Positions 44,544-54,197 of a DNA stretch of 64,000 nucleotides are shown piece after piece (within the stretch, counting starts at the first letter, position 1; every line of letters begins with the position of its first letter). The notes beneath the pieces were generated by a model. That model saw only the letters and a program-made list of their open reading frames with translations. It was not told the origin of the DNA and searched no databases. The position numbers and the translations under genes were made by a program. Origin of the DNA: Sinorhizobium sp. RAC02. Lineage in GTDB: Bacteria > Pseudomonadota > Alphaproteobacteria > Rhizobiales > Rhizobiaceae. The stretch is taken from positions 2,046,001 to 2,110,000 of the forward strand of contig NZ_CP016452.1 of assembly GCF_001713395.1 (NCBI RefSeq). The letters are read 5' to 3'.

Positions 44544-45713
44544 ATGATGAAGACTTCCACATTGCTTCTGGCAGCGAGTTTTGCGCTCGCCTCCACCACG
44601 GCCTTTGCCGCCGACGACAAGATCGTGATCGGCGGGGCACTGTCGATGACGGGCATTCAGGCACCGCTCGACACGCCCGGCTATAATGGCGCGCAAGTCG
44701 CCGTGAAATATCTGAACGACAATGGCGGCGTGCTCGGCAAGCAGGTCGAGTTCATCAACATCGACGGCAAATCCGATCCGGTGACAGTCGGCAACGTCGC
44801 CGTCGAGCTGATCGACAAGGGCGCCCAGGTCATCGTCGCGCCCTGCGACTTCGACTTCGGTTCGCCGGCCAGCCGCGAGGCGCAGACCGCCAACCTCGTC
44901 GGCATCTCCACCTGCGCTTCCGACCCGCTCTATTCCTCGTGGTCGCTGGGCGACAAGCAGTTCACGCTCTCCATGTGGAACACCACGATGGGCGCGACGG
45001 CCGCCGACTTCGCGGTCAAGGAAAAGGGCTGGAAGACGGCCTATGTCGTCACCGACCAGTTCATCGCCTACACCAAGTCGCTGTCGAAATACTTCGTCGA
45101 ACAGTTCAAGGCCGATGGCGGCGAGATCCTGCTCGAAGACACCTATACGAACGGCGACAACAACTTTTCCGCCCAGCTCGCGCGTCTCCAGGCGCTTGGC
45201 AAGAAGCCGGACGTGATTTTTGTCTCGTCCTACGGCACGGATATCGGCGTGATCATCCGCGCCCTGCGCGAAGTCGGCTACGATGCGCCGATTCTCGGTG
45301 GCGATGCCTATGACGACCCGGCCATGCACGAAGCGCTCGGCGAGAAATTCGGCAACAACGTCTACTTCGTCACCCACACCTGGATGGGAGCGGGGGCCGA
45401 TCCAGAAATGGAAAAATTCATCGGCCTCTACAAGGAGATGTTCGGCAAGGACCCGGACACCTCCTTCGTCTCGACCGGCTGGGACACGATCATGATGCTC
45501 GCTCAGGCGATTACCGCGGCCGGCTCGACCGATGGCGCAGCCGTTGCCAAGGCGCTGGAAGACGGCCAGTTCAAGCTGCTCACGGGTGACCTCGATTACG
45601 GTACGAACGAGGAAGGCCATGTGCCGAACAAGGCCGCGGCTTTGATCGAGCTCAAGGGTGGCAAGCCGACCTTCGTGGGATGGCGCAAGCCGGAATCCTT
45701 GCCGAAGCCCTGA
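44544..45713 (+). CDS. Branched-chain-type periplasmic binding protein, second system
   Basis: A 389-residue Peripla_BP_6 protein with signal peptide MMKTSTLLLAASFALASTTAFA, cleaved before ADDK. Core blocks: IVIGGALSMTGIQAPLDTPGYNGAQVAVKYLNDNGGVLGKQVEF, STCASDPLYSSW and GGDAYDDPAMHEALGEKFG. It delivers substrate to the four downstream transporter subunits. A strong stem-loop follows its stop. Confidence 0.92.
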   Translation: MMKTSTLLLAASFALASTTAFAADDKIVIGGALSMTGIQAPLDTPGYNGAQVAVKYLNDNGGVLGKQVEFINIDGKSDPVTVGNVAVELIDKGAQVIVAPCDFDFGSPASREAQTANLVGISTCASDPLYSSWSLGDKQFTLSMWNTTMGATAADFAVKEKGWKTAYVVTDQFIAYTKSLSKYFVEQFKADGGEILLEDTYTNGDNNFSAQLARLQALGKKPDVIFVSSYGTDIGVIIRALREVGYDAPILGGDAYDDPAMHEALGEKFGNNVYFVTHTWMGAGADPEMEKFIGLYKEMFGKDPDTSFVSTGWDTIMMLAQAITAAGSTDGAAVAKALEDGQFKLLTGDLDYGTNEEGHVPNKAAALIELKGGKPTFVGWRKPESLPKP

Positions 45714-45727
45714 TCGTTCCCGTTTAC

Positions 45728-45749
45728 GGGCCGGCCGAAAGGCCGGCCC
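45728..45749 (+). other. GAAA-tetraloop stem-loop after the binding-protein gene, second system
   Basis: GGGCCGGCC (45728-45736) and GGCCGGCCC (45741-45749) form a perfect 9-bp stem closed by GAAA, a GNRA tetraloop. It begins 15 bp past the stop and is not followed by U residues. It should protect the upstream mRNA from 3' exonucleases and reduce readthrough into livG. Confidence 0.75.
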
Positions 45750-45767
45750 ATCACCTTCGGAAAAGCC

Positions 45768-46502
45768 ATGTCTGAAACGCGCCTCGCGGTAAACGACGTG
45801 TCGGTGGAATTCACCGGCCTCCGCGCCCTCGACCATGTGTCTCTCTCCGTTTTGACCGGCGAGGTCGTTGGCCTCATCGGGCCGAACGGCTCCGGCAAGA
45901 CGACGCTCATCAATGCTATTACCGGCCAGGTGAAACTGGCAGGCGGTACGATCACCGCCGGCGATACCAGGCTGTCTGGTCTCTCCCCGCGCGAGATCGC
46001 GCTGCAAGGCATCAGCCGCTCGTTCCAGATCGTGCGGCTGTTCAACACAATGACGGTTCTGGAAAACGTCGAGGCCGCGGCGCTGGCAAAGGGTGCTTCG
46101 CTTGCTGTCGCCGCCGAGCGCACGAAAGGCCTGCTCAGCGAACTTGGCCTGACGGCCAAGGCGGACGAGCTGGGCGAAAGCCTGAGCTACGGCGACAAAC
46201 GGCGCGTGGAAATTGCTCGGGCGCTCGCAGCGGAGCCGCGCTTCCTGCTGCTCGATGAACCGGCGGCCGGCATGAACGACGCCGAGACGGAAACCTTGCT
46301 GCACACGCTGTCCGAACTGCCGAAGAAACGCGGCCTCGGTCTTCTCATCATCGACCACGACATGGGTCTCATCATGCGCCTCTGCCACCGGCTGCACGTG
46401 CTCGCCTCCGGCCGCACCATCGCGGAAGGGGATGCTGCCCATGTCCGCGGCCACCCGGCGGTCATCGAGGCCTATCTCGGCAAGGGAGCGGCCCATGCTT
46501 GA
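45768..46502 (+). CDS. Branched-chain-type ABC transporter ATP-binding protein (LivG-like), second system
   Basis: A 244-residue ATPase: Walker A GPNGSGKTT, Q-loop ISRSFQIVRLFNTMTVLENV, signature LSYGDKRRVEIARAL and Walker B FLLLDEPAAGMNDAE. LSYGD instead of LSGGQ is a normal LivG/UrtD variant. It overlaps the next ATPase gene by 8 bp. Confidence 0.92.
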   Translation: MSETRLAVNDVSVEFTGLRALDHVSLSVLTGEVVGLIGPNGSGKTTLINAITGQVKLAGGTITAGDTRLSGLSPREIALQGISRSFQIVRLFNTMTVLENVEAAALAKGASLAVAAERTKGLLSELGLTAKADELGESLSYGDKRRVEIARALAAEPRFLLLDEPAAGMNDAETETLLHTLSELPKKRGLGLLIIDHDMGLIMRLCHRLHVLASGRTIAEGDAAHVRGHPAVIEAYLGKGAAHA

Positions 46503-47202
46503 TATCCGCGACCTCTCCGTCAGCTACGGCACGATCCGTGCCGTGCGCGGCATCAACTTCACCGTTGGCAAGGGCGAACTGGTGAGCCTGCTCGGCGCGA
46601 ACGGCGCCGGCAAATCCTCGACGCTCAAATGCATTGCCGGCGCGTTGAAGGCGTCGGGCGGGTCCATCACGCTCGACGGCAAGGACATCACGTCTGCCAG
46701 CCCCGAACAGGTTGTGCGCGCCGGTCTCGCCACCGTACCCGAAACCCGCGACGTGTTTCCGGACCTGACAGTCGCCGAAAACCTCATGCTCGGCGCCTAC
46801 ATCCACCGGCGCGACCAGGCCGGCAATCGGCAGAATCTTGAACGGCAACACACCTTGTTCCCGCGCCTTGCCGAGCGCTCGCGCCAGCCGGCCGGCACGC
46901 TGTCCGGCGGTGAGCAACAGATGCTCGTCATCGCCCGTGCGCTGATGTCGCGCCCCACTGTATTGCTGCTCGACGAACCCTCGCTCGGGCTTGCGCCAGC
47001 GATCGTCGAACGCATCTTCGAGATGATCGAGACGCTGAAAAAGTCCGGCCTCACCATCCTGCTCGTCGAGCAGAACGTGAACCAGGCACTTGCCGTCGCC
47101 GATCGCGCCTATGTCATGCGGCTCGGCGCGGTCGTCACATCCGGCACGCCCGACGAGATCCGCGCGACCAGCGATCTCAGCGCGCACTATCTGGGAGGCT
47201 GA
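46495..47202 (+). CDS. Branched-chain-type ABC transporter ATP-binding protein (LivF-like), second system
   Basis: A 235-residue ATPase: Walker A GANGAGKSS, signature TLSGGEQQMLVIARAL, Walker B VLLLDEPSLGLAP and switch LLVEQNVNQAL. The ATG at 46495 lies inside the end of the LivG-like gene. The LivH-like gene starts 3 bp after its stop. Confidence 0.92.
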   Translation: MLDIRDLSVSYGTIRAVRGINFTVGKGELVSLLGANGAGKSSTLKCIAGALKASGGSITLDGKDITSASPEQVVRAGLATVPETRDVFPDLTVAENLMLGAYIHRRDQAGNRQNLERQHTLFPRLAERSRQPAGTLSGGEQQMLVIARALMSRPTVLLLDEPSLGLAPAIVERIFEMIETLKKSGLTILLVEQNVNQALAVADRAYVMRLGAVVTSGTPDEIRATSDLSAHYLGG

Positions 47203-47205
47203 CCC

Positions 47206-48096
47206 ATGGCTTTCGCAATCCAGTTCGTCATCGACGTCTTGAGCCTCGGCGGCGCCTATGCCCTGATGGCGCTCGGCCTCGTCATCATCTACGGCATCCT
47301 GCGACTGGTGAACTTCGCCTATGGCGAGCTCATCATGGTCGCCGGCTACACGATGTTCCTGACAAGCGGCTCCGGCCTGCCCTGGATCATCATGGCGGTG
47401 CTCGCCGTCGTCATGGCGATCGTCTTCGGCATCATCACCGACTATGCCGCCTTCCGTCCGGTGCGCGCCAAGTCGGTGACCGCAGTCCTCATTACCTCCT
47501 TCGCCTTCTCCAACCTCTTGCAGAACGCGGCCCTGCTCTTCATTTCACCCCGCCCGCGCAACGTGCCGTTGCCGGAGATTTTTTCCGAAACGGTCTCGAT
47601 CGGCGGCGCCATCACGCCGGTGCGCAATCTCATCACCATTGCCGCGTCCATCGTGCTGCTCGCCGCCGTCGCCTTTCTGATGCGCAAGACGACGCTCGGC
47701 ATCGCCATGCGCGCAGCGGCGACCAACTTCACCATGGCGCGCATGCTCGGCGTGCCGGCAAACCTCATCATCTCGTCCGCCTTCGCGCTCTCGGGCTTCC
47801 TCGCCGGCGTGGTCGGAATCCTCTGGATCGGCCGCATCGGTACCGTTGTGCCGGGCGTCGGCCTGGAGCCGTTGCTCATCGCCTTCATCGCCACCGTCAT
47901 CGGCGGCATGCGCAGTCTGCCCGGTGCCGTCGTCGGCGGGTTCCTGCTCGCGCTTATCGACACGACGCTCAACTATACCCTGTCGCAGGACCTCCTGAAG
48001 TTCCGCGACGCCTTCACATTCAGCCTCGTCATCCTGATCCTGCTCTGGCGCCCCGAAGGCCTCATCAAGGGTCCGGCAAGCGGTCAGCGGACCTGA
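47206..48096 (+). CDS. Branched-chain-type ABC transporter permease (LivH-like), second system
   Basis: A 296-residue permease. LivH landmarks: YALMALGLVIIYGILRLVNFAYGELIMVAGYTMF, TLGIAMRAAATNFTMARMLGV and ATVIGGMRSLPGAVVGGFLLALID. It forms the channel with the following LivM-like subunit, 12 bp downstream. Confidence 0.92.
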   Translation: MAFAIQFVIDVLSLGGAYALMALGLVIIYGILRLVNFAYGELIMVAGYTMFLTSGSGLPWIIMAVLAVVMAIVFGIITDYAAFRPVRAKSVTAVLITSFAFSNLLQNAALLFISPRPRNVPLPEIFSETVSIGGAITPVRNLITIAASIVLLAAVAFLMRKTTLGIAMRAAATNFTMARMLGVPANLIISSAFALSGFLAGVVGILWIGRIGTVVPGVGLEPLLIAFIATVIGGMRSLPGAVVGGFLLALIDTTLNYTLSQDLLKFRDAFTFSLVILILLWRPEGLIKGPASGQRT

Positions 48097-48108
48097 GGAG
48101 CGGAACCC

Positions 48109-49137
48109 ATGAAACATTCCTATCTCACCGCCCTCATCCTCATCGGCGTCATCCTCGTCATCGGTGTCGGCAGCCAGCTTCTCGGCATCCGCCTCTATGA
48201 CCGCATCGCCACCAACCTGTTGATCTCGCTGGTGCTGGTCATCGGATTGCAGACCTTCATGGGCAATTCCGGCCTGCTCTCCTTCGCCCATATCGGCTTC
48301 ATGGGGCTTGGCGCCTACACCTCCGCGGTGCTCACCATACCGGCGCAGATGAAGGGCATGGCACTGCCCGACCTGTACGAATTCATGAAGCTGGTGGAAG
48401 TCTCGCCCCTTATCGCCATGCTCGCCGCCGGGGTTCTGGCCGCAGTCGTTGCTGCTGTCGTCGCCTATCCGCTGATGCGACTGTCCGATGCGGCGTCGGT
48501 CATCACCTCCTTCGCGCTGCTCGTCGTGCTCTACACAGTCATGAACAACTGGAGCGCCTTCACCAACGGCCCGCGCACCCTTTTCGGCCTGCCGAAGACG
48601 ACGGATATGCCGATCGCCGCCATCGTTGCCGGCATCGTCGTCGTCGTCGCCCTGCTCTTCAAGGAATCGCGCACCGGCAAGCTTTTGCGCGCCTCCCGCG
48701 AGGACGAAGTCGCGGCCGCAGCCCTCGGCGCCAACATCCCGCAGCTGCGCTGGCGCGCCTTCATCCTCGCCGCCTTCATCGCCGGCATCGGCGGCGCGCT
48801 CTGGGGCCACTTCATCACGTCCTTTGCGCCAAAAGCCTTCTACCTCAAGGAGACCTTCCTGATCGTCACCATGCTGGTGATCGGCGGGGCCAACACGGTG
48901 ACTGGCGCTGTCGCAGGCACGGTCCTCATCACCGTCGCCTATGAGGGCCTGCGTAGTACGGAGTCGGCGCTGAACGCCACGTCCGTCGGTGCCGGCCAGG
49001 TCATCGGCCTTACCGAAATCGTGCTGGCGCTCGCCATGATCGCCGTGATGATCCTGAAACCCGGCGGTCTCTTCCCCAACCGCGAGATCGGCCACATCCT
49101 CACCCGCGCCCGCCGCAAGAAGGAAACCGCACCATGA
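48109..49137 (+). CDS. Branched-chain-type ABC transporter permease (LivM-like), second system
   Basis: A 342-residue permease with LLISLVLVIGLQTFMGNSGLLSFAHIGFMGLGAYTSAVL, RTGKLLRASREDEVAAAALGANI and MLVIGGANTVTGAVAGTVLITV. Its TGA overlaps the ATG of the next hydrolase gene by 4 bp (ATGA), tying the enzyme to the transporter operon. Confidence 0.92.
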   Translation: MKHSYLTALILIGVILVIGVGSQLLGIRLYDRIATNLLISLVLVIGLQTFMGNSGLLSFAHIGFMGLGAYTSAVLTIPAQMKGMALPDLYEFMKLVEVSPLIAMLAAGVLAAVVAAVVAYPLMRLSDAASVITSFALLVVLYTVMNNWSAFTNGPRTLFGLPKTTDMPIAAIVAGIVVVVALLFKESRTGKLLRASREDEVAAAALGANIPQLRWRAFILAAFIAGIGGALWGHFITSFAPKAFYLKETFLIVTMLVIGGANTVTGAVAGTVLITVAYEGLRSTESALNATSVGAGQVIGLTEIVLALAMIAVMILKPGGLFPNREIGHILTRARRKKETAP

Positions 49138-49802
49138 ACTGGAAGACCGCCTACCGTTCCTTCTACTACGCCAATGCCGAGGCGCCGGACGACATCGTGC
49201 TCGACCCGGAAACGACGGCGCTGCTTGTCATCGACCTCCAGAACACCTATCTCGACCCAAAGGACACGCCGGAAGAAACCGCCCGTTGGCAACCGTTCTA
49301 CGACCGCGTGCGCGGGACCGTAATCCCGAACACCGCACGGCTGATCGATGAATGTCGCAAGCGCAAGGTGGAGGTCATCTACGCCCGCATTGCCTGCCAG
49401 AAGCCGGATGGCCGCGACCGTTCGCTCAGCCAGAAGAAGCCCGGCTTCAACTACCTGCTGCTGCCGAAGGACCTGCCGGAAGGCCAGATAGTACCGGAGC
49501 TCGCGCCTCGTGCCGACGAAATCGTCATCACCAAGACGACCGACAGCGCGCTGACCGGCACGAATCTTCGCCTGATCCTCGCCAATATGGGCATCAAGGA
49601 CGTCATCTGCTGCGGCATCTTCACGGACCAGTGCGTCTCCTCGACCGTGCGCAGCCTCGCCGACGAAAGTTTTGGCGTGGTGGTCGTCGACGATTGTGGT
49701 GCTGCGGCAACGGATGAACTGCACAAGCGGGAACTCGAGATCATCAACATGATCTACTGCCATGTCGTCCAGCTCGACGAGGTTTTGACCTTCTTCAAAT
49801 AG
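49134..49802 (+). CDS. Cysteine hydrolase (isochorismatase-like superfamily), second copy
   Basis: A 222-residue amidohydrolase with triad Asp34 (LLVIDLQNTYLDP), Lys134 (VITKTTDSAL) and Cys167 (GIFTDQCVSS). It shares DGRDRSL and TDQC with the copy at 43770 but has a longer N-terminus and little identity elsewhere. Its coupling to livM by an ATGA overlap suggests it acts on the imported substrate or on the next intermediate. Ureido or carboxamide hydrolysis is likely; the specificity is unknown. Confidence 0.87.
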   Translation: MNWKTAYRSFYYANAEAPDDIVLDPETTALLVIDLQNTYLDPKDTPEETARWQPFYDRVRGTVIPNTARLIDECRKRKVEVIYARIACQKPDGRDRSLSQKKPGFNYLLLPKDLPEGQIVPELAPRADEIVITKTTDSALTGTNLRLILANMGIKDVICCGIFTDQCVSSTVRSLADESFGVVVVDDCGAAATDELHKRELEIINMIYCHVVQLDEVLTFFK

Positions 49803-49816
49803 GCGAGGAAAGCACG

Positions 49817-51130
49817 ATGTCCGGTCTCTACGCCCGCGAAAGCCGATCGGTCTCGAAAATGGCGCATCTGCGGTTTTTCCCGCAGGCGATCGTCGGTGGC
49901 AGCGGTGCCTATCTCACCGGCGACGACGGACGGCAGCTCCTCGACTTTGCCGCCTCCTGGGGTGCGGCGAGCCTCGGCCATTCCCATCCCGCGGTCCGCG
50001 CGGCGGTCGATCGTGCGCTCTCGGACCAGGCGGGCGCCAGCTACCTTTCGACCGCAAACGAGCCCTGCGTGCTGCTTGCGGAGAAGCTCCTGTCCCTCGT
50101 ACCGGAACGCGCTCGCGGCCGGGTCTGGTTCGGCCATTCCGGTTCCGACGCCAACGAGACGGTCGCCCGCATGGTCGTAGCCGCCACCGGCCGGCCGCGC
50201 ATCCTCGCCTTCAGCGGCGCCTATCACGGCGGAACCGTCGGCTCCATGGCCGTCTCCGGCCATCCGGCACAGCAAGGCACTCGGGCCGAAGGCCTGACGC
50301 TTGTGCCCTATCCCAACAGCTATACCGCCGGTAGCCCGGAGGCCGCCAAGGACACCGCCCTCGCCCATCTCGAAACGCTTTTCGCGACGGACGTGCCGCC
50401 GGAAGAAGTCGCCGCGTTCTTCATCGAGCCGATCCAGTCGGATGGGGGCATGCTGGTTCCGCCGGATGGCTACTTCAAGGCGGTGGAAGCACTCTGCCGC
50501 AAGCACGGCATCCTGCTGGTCTCCGACGAGGTCAAGGTCGGGCTCGGCCGCAGCGGACTGTTCAACGCCTTCGAACATTCCGGCATCGAGCCGGATATCG
50601 TCGTCTTCGGCAAGGGCCTTGGCGGTGGCCTGCCGATTTCGGCGGTGGTCGGCCCGGAAGCCATCATGAACCACGCAGTCGCCTTCTCGCTACAGACCGT
50701 GCACGGCAATCCAGTCTGCGCCGCCGCGGCCCTTGCCGTGCTCCAGACGATCGAACGCGACCATCTCGTCGAGAACGCGGAGAGAACCGGCACGGTGCTG
50801 CGCGAGGCCCTCGACCGTCTCGCTGCTCGCCAGGCGCTGATCGGCAACGTACGCGGCCGCGGCCTTGCTCTCGGCGTCGAACTTGTCACCGACCGCACGA
50901 GCCGTGAACCAGCAGCACGGCAAACTGCGCTCACCATCTACCGCGCCTTCCAGCTTGGCCTCGTGCTCTACTACGTCGGGGTCCACTCCAACGTGCTCGA
51001 ATTCACCCCACCCCTGACGCTCACCGAAAACCAAGCGCAGGAGGGTGTCGCCATCCTTGATCAGGCCCTCGCCGATGTTGCAGCAGGGCGGGTCGACGAG
51101 AGCCTGCTCGCAGAGTTTGCCGGCTGGTAG
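49817..51130 (+). CDS. Class III (PLP-dependent) aminotransferase
   Basis: A 437-residue omega-type aminotransferase. Blocks: LLDFAASWGAASLGHSHPAVRAAVDRAL, WFGHSGSDANETVARMV (phosphate-binding loop), FSGAYHGGTVG, FFIEPIQSDGGMLVPP, LLVSDEVKVGLGRSG (Asp pairing with the PLP nitrogen; family members usually have DEVQTG here) and VVFGKGLGGGLPISAVVG, with the Schiff-base Lys. It uses an omega-amino acid or related amine donor, like the 4-aminobutyrate or beta-alanine branch. It is the last gene of the plus-strand operon and ends with its natural C-terminus. The truncated dehydrogenase of the next locus begins immediately. Confidence 0.88.
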   Translation: MSGLYARESRSVSKMAHLRFFPQAIVGGSGAYLTGDDGRQLLDFAASWGAASLGHSHPAVRAAVDRALSDQAGASYLSTANEPCVLLAEKLLSLVPERARGRVWFGHSGSDANETVARMVVAATGRPRILAFSGAYHGGTVGSMAVSGHPAQQGTRAEGLTLVPYPNSYTAGSPEAAKDTALAHLETLFATDVPPEEVAAFFIEPIQSDGGMLVPPDGYFKAVEALCRKHGILLVSDEVKVGLGRSGLFNAFEHSGIEPDIVVFGKGLGGGLPISAVVGPEAIMNHAVAFSLQTVHGNPVCAAAALAVLQTIERDHLVENAERTGTVLREALDRLAARQALIGNVRGRGLALGVELVTDRTSREPAARQTALTIYRAFQLGLVLYYVGVHSNVLEFTPPLTLTENQAQEGVAILDQALADVAAGRVDESLLAEFAGW

Positions 51131-51352
51131 CTCGCCATTCGGCAACCGCGGCATCGATCGAAGCCTGCCGCGTCACGTCGATCTCGACCGCATAGGCTGC
51201 CGGACCGATCTCGCTCGCCGTCGCCCGTGCGCGTTCGATGTTGATGTCGGCGATGGCGACCCTTGCGCCTTCGCGGACATAGGCTTCCGCGAAGGCGCGG
51301 CCGATGCCGCGCGCCGATCCGGTGATCAGCGCGCTCCTGCCCTCAAGCCTGT

Positions 51353-51356
<4 letters not shown>
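51126..51356 (-). pseudogene. Truncated short-chain dehydrogenase (N-terminal 77 codons)
   Basis: From the ATG at 51356 the frame encodes [20 protein letters not shown], then VAIADINIERARATASEIGP and EIDVTRQASIDAAVAEW, an SDR Rossmann start with TGxxxGIG. Homology stops at 51126, exactly at the end of the aminotransferase gene on the other strand. The NNAA, Ser, Tyr and Lys blocks are missing. Its start overlaps the ABC ATPase stop (ATGA), so it was once the last coupled gene of the polyol operon. It is closely related to the intact SDR at 58235. A deletion or insertion joined the two loci here. Confidence 0.75.
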
Positions 51357-52354
<998 letters not shown>

Positions 52355-52377
52355 GGTGGTTCCTCCCCGATCTGTTT

Positions 52378-53202
52378 TTACTTCACGGCGCCGAAGGTCA
52401 GGCCGCGGACAAGCTGCTTTTGTGAGAACCACCCCATGATCAGGATGGGCGCGATGGCCAGCGTCGAGGCTGCCGAGAGTTTCGCCCAGAACAGGCCCTG
52501 CGGACTGGAGAACGAGGCGATGAAGGCGGTGAGCGGCGCTGCATTGGTCGTCGTCAGGCGGATCGTCCAGAAGGCTTCGTTCCAGGCGAGGATGATGTTG
52601 AGCAGCATGGTCGAGGCAATGCCGGGTACCGCCATCGGCGTCAGCACGTAGACGATCTCGCCCCACAGCGACGCACCGTCCATGCGCGCCGCCTCCAGGA
52701 TCTCGCCGGGGATCTCGCGGAAGTAGGTGTAGAGCATCCAGATGACGATCGGCAGGTTGATCATGGTCAGCATGACGGTGAGACCAATGCGGCTGTCGAG
52801 CAGGCCGAAGTCGCGGAAGAGGAGGTAGATCGGCACCAGCACGGCGACGGCCGGCATCATCTTCGTCGAGAGCATCCACATCAGGATGTCCTTGGTCTTG
52901 GCCGTCGGCGAGAACGCCATCGACCAGGCGGCGGGCACGGCGATCAACAGCGCCAGCAGCGTCGAGCCGAGCGACAGCACCACCGAGTTCAGGAAGAACT
53001 TGAAGTAGTTGCTCTGCGCCTGCACGGCTGCATAGCTCTCCACCGTGCCTGACGGGATGATGTTGAACCCCTGGATCGCCTCGGTCTCGGATTTGAACGA
53101 GGTGATGATCGTGTAGAGGATCGGAAAGAAGATGATCAGCGCGACGATCCAGGCGGCGATCGTGAACACTACAGTGCGTCTTGTCGAAACTGCGCGAGCC
53201 AT
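52378..53202 (-). CDS. Polyol ABC transporter permease (MalG/SmoG-like)
   Basis: A 274-residue CUT1 permease with six TM segments and the EAA loop [29 protein letters not shown]. The MalG-type C-terminus ([17 protein letters not shown]) is present. It pairs with the MalF-like subunit at 53272. A rhizobial intergenic repeat lies in the 69-bp gap between the two genes. Confidence 0.92.
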   Translation of the reverse strand: MARAVSTRRTVVFTIAAWIVALIIFFPILYTIITSFKSETEAIQGFNIIPSGTVESYAAVQAQSNYFKFFLNSVVLSLGSTLLALLIAVPAAWSMAFSPTAKTKDILMWMLSTKMMPAVAVLVPIYLLFRDFGLLDSRIGLTVMLTMINLPIVIWMLYTYFREIPGEILEAARMDGASLWGEIVYVLTPMAVPGIASTMLLNIILAWNEAFWTIRLTTTNAAPLTAFIASFSSPQGLFWAKLSAASTLAIAPILIMGWFSQKQLVRGLTFGAVK

Positions 53203-53220
53203 GGTCTTGTCCTCCCTAAA

Positions 53221-53271
53221 AGCTGTTCCAGGAAAAGTGTGAAGCGGTTTTCCGTCCGGAACTGCGATAAA
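53221..53271. repeat. Rhizobial intergenic repeat element between the two permease genes
   Basis: The segment reads AGCTGTTCCAGGAAAAGTGT, then GAAGCGGTTTTCCGTCCGG and AACTGCGATAAA. This is the well-known type of short repeat with GGAAAAGTGTGxAGCGGTTTTCC that recurs between genes in Rhizobium, Agrobacterium and Ensifer genomes. It has an imperfect inverted-repeat core (GGAAAAG...GGTTTTCC). The identification is from the remembered pattern, not from a search. Confidence 0.5.
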
Positions 53272-54144
53272 CTATTTGTCGAGGTTCTTGCCGACGGCGC
53301 GCATCAGGAAGAAGGCGACGATATTGGCGAGGATGACGGCGATGATGCCACCGGCGGAGGCTCCGCCGACGTCGTAGCCGAGAAGGGCCGTGCGGTAGAT
53401 CAGGAACGGCAGGTTGGTCGATGCATAACCCGGGCCGCCATTGGTGGTGACGAGGATTTCCGCATAGACGCCGAGCAGGAAGATCGTCTGGATGAGGATG
53501 ACGACGGTGATCGAGCGCGAGAGATGCGGCACCGTCAGGTAGATGAAGCGGGAGACGAAGCCGGCGCCATCCATCTCGGCCGCTTCCTTCTGCTCGCCGT
53601 CGAGCGATTGCAGCGCGGTCAAGAGGATGAGGGTGGCAAACGGCAGCCATTGCCAGGCGACGATGATGATGATCGAAAACAGCGGATATTGCGCAAACCA
53701 GTCGACCGGCTGGAGACCCAGCGCCCGGTTGATATCGGCAAGCACGCCGTAGCCCGGATGCATGATCATGTTCTTCCACACCAGCGCCGCCACCGGCGGC
53801 ATGACGAAGAACGGCGAGATGATCATGATGCGCACGATCCCCTGCCCCCACATCGGCTGGTCGAGCAGAAGCGCAATCGCCACGCCGCCAAGCACCGTGA
53901 TGAACAGCACGCCCCCGACGATCAAAAGCGTGTTCCAGATCGACTGGAAGAAGGCCGGGTCGGTATAGAAATACTGATAGTTGAACAGCCCCGCCCAGCT
54001 GACATTGGCCGGGTTCAGCAGGTTGTAGTTCTGGAACGAAAACCACAGCGTCATCGCCAATGGCACGATCATCCAAACCAGAAGCAACCCAACCGAGGGC
54101 GCCAACATCAGCCGCGCCAATCCACGCGTGTTCGCAGTCGCCAT
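53272..54144 (-). CDS. Polyol ABC transporter permease (MalF/SmoF-like)
   Basis: A 290-residue CUT1 permease. It shows LARLMLAPSVGLLLVWMIVPLAMTLWFSFQNYNLL and the EAA loop with EKEAAEMDGAGFVSRFIYLTVPHLSRS (here EQKEAAEMDGAG). Its TAA at 53272 closes the gene 1 bp after the repeat. Together with the MalG-like subunit it forms the polyol channel. Confidence 0.92.
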   Translation of the reverse strand: MATANTRGLARLMLAPSVGLLLVWMIVPLAMTLWFSFQNYNLLNPANVSWAGLFNYQYFYTDPAFFQSIWNTLLIVGGVLFITVLGGVAIALLLDQPMWGQGIVRIMIISPFFVMPPVAALVWKNMIMHPGYGVLADINRALGLQPVDWFAQYPLFSIIIIVAWQWLPFATLILLTALQSLDGEQKEAAEMDGAGFVSRFIYLTVPHLSRSITVVILIQTIFLLGVYAEILVTTNGGPGYASTNLPFLIYRTALLGYDVGGASAGGIIAVILANIVAFFLMRAVGKNLDK

Positions 54145-54197
54145 GATTTCCTCCTCCCAACCAGCACACGAGCGGCAACGCCGTCGCGTGCGTCTTT

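Noticed and set aside
44529..46496. A 655-codon open frame on the minus strand
   Set aside because: It is antisense to the binding-protein and LivG genes; its composition is charged and repetitive, with no recognisable domain.
47545..49095. A 516-codon Asp/Glu/Gly-rich open frame on the minus strand
   Set aside because: It mirrors the two permease genes on the other strand; hydrophobic codons read in reverse give this acidic pattern.
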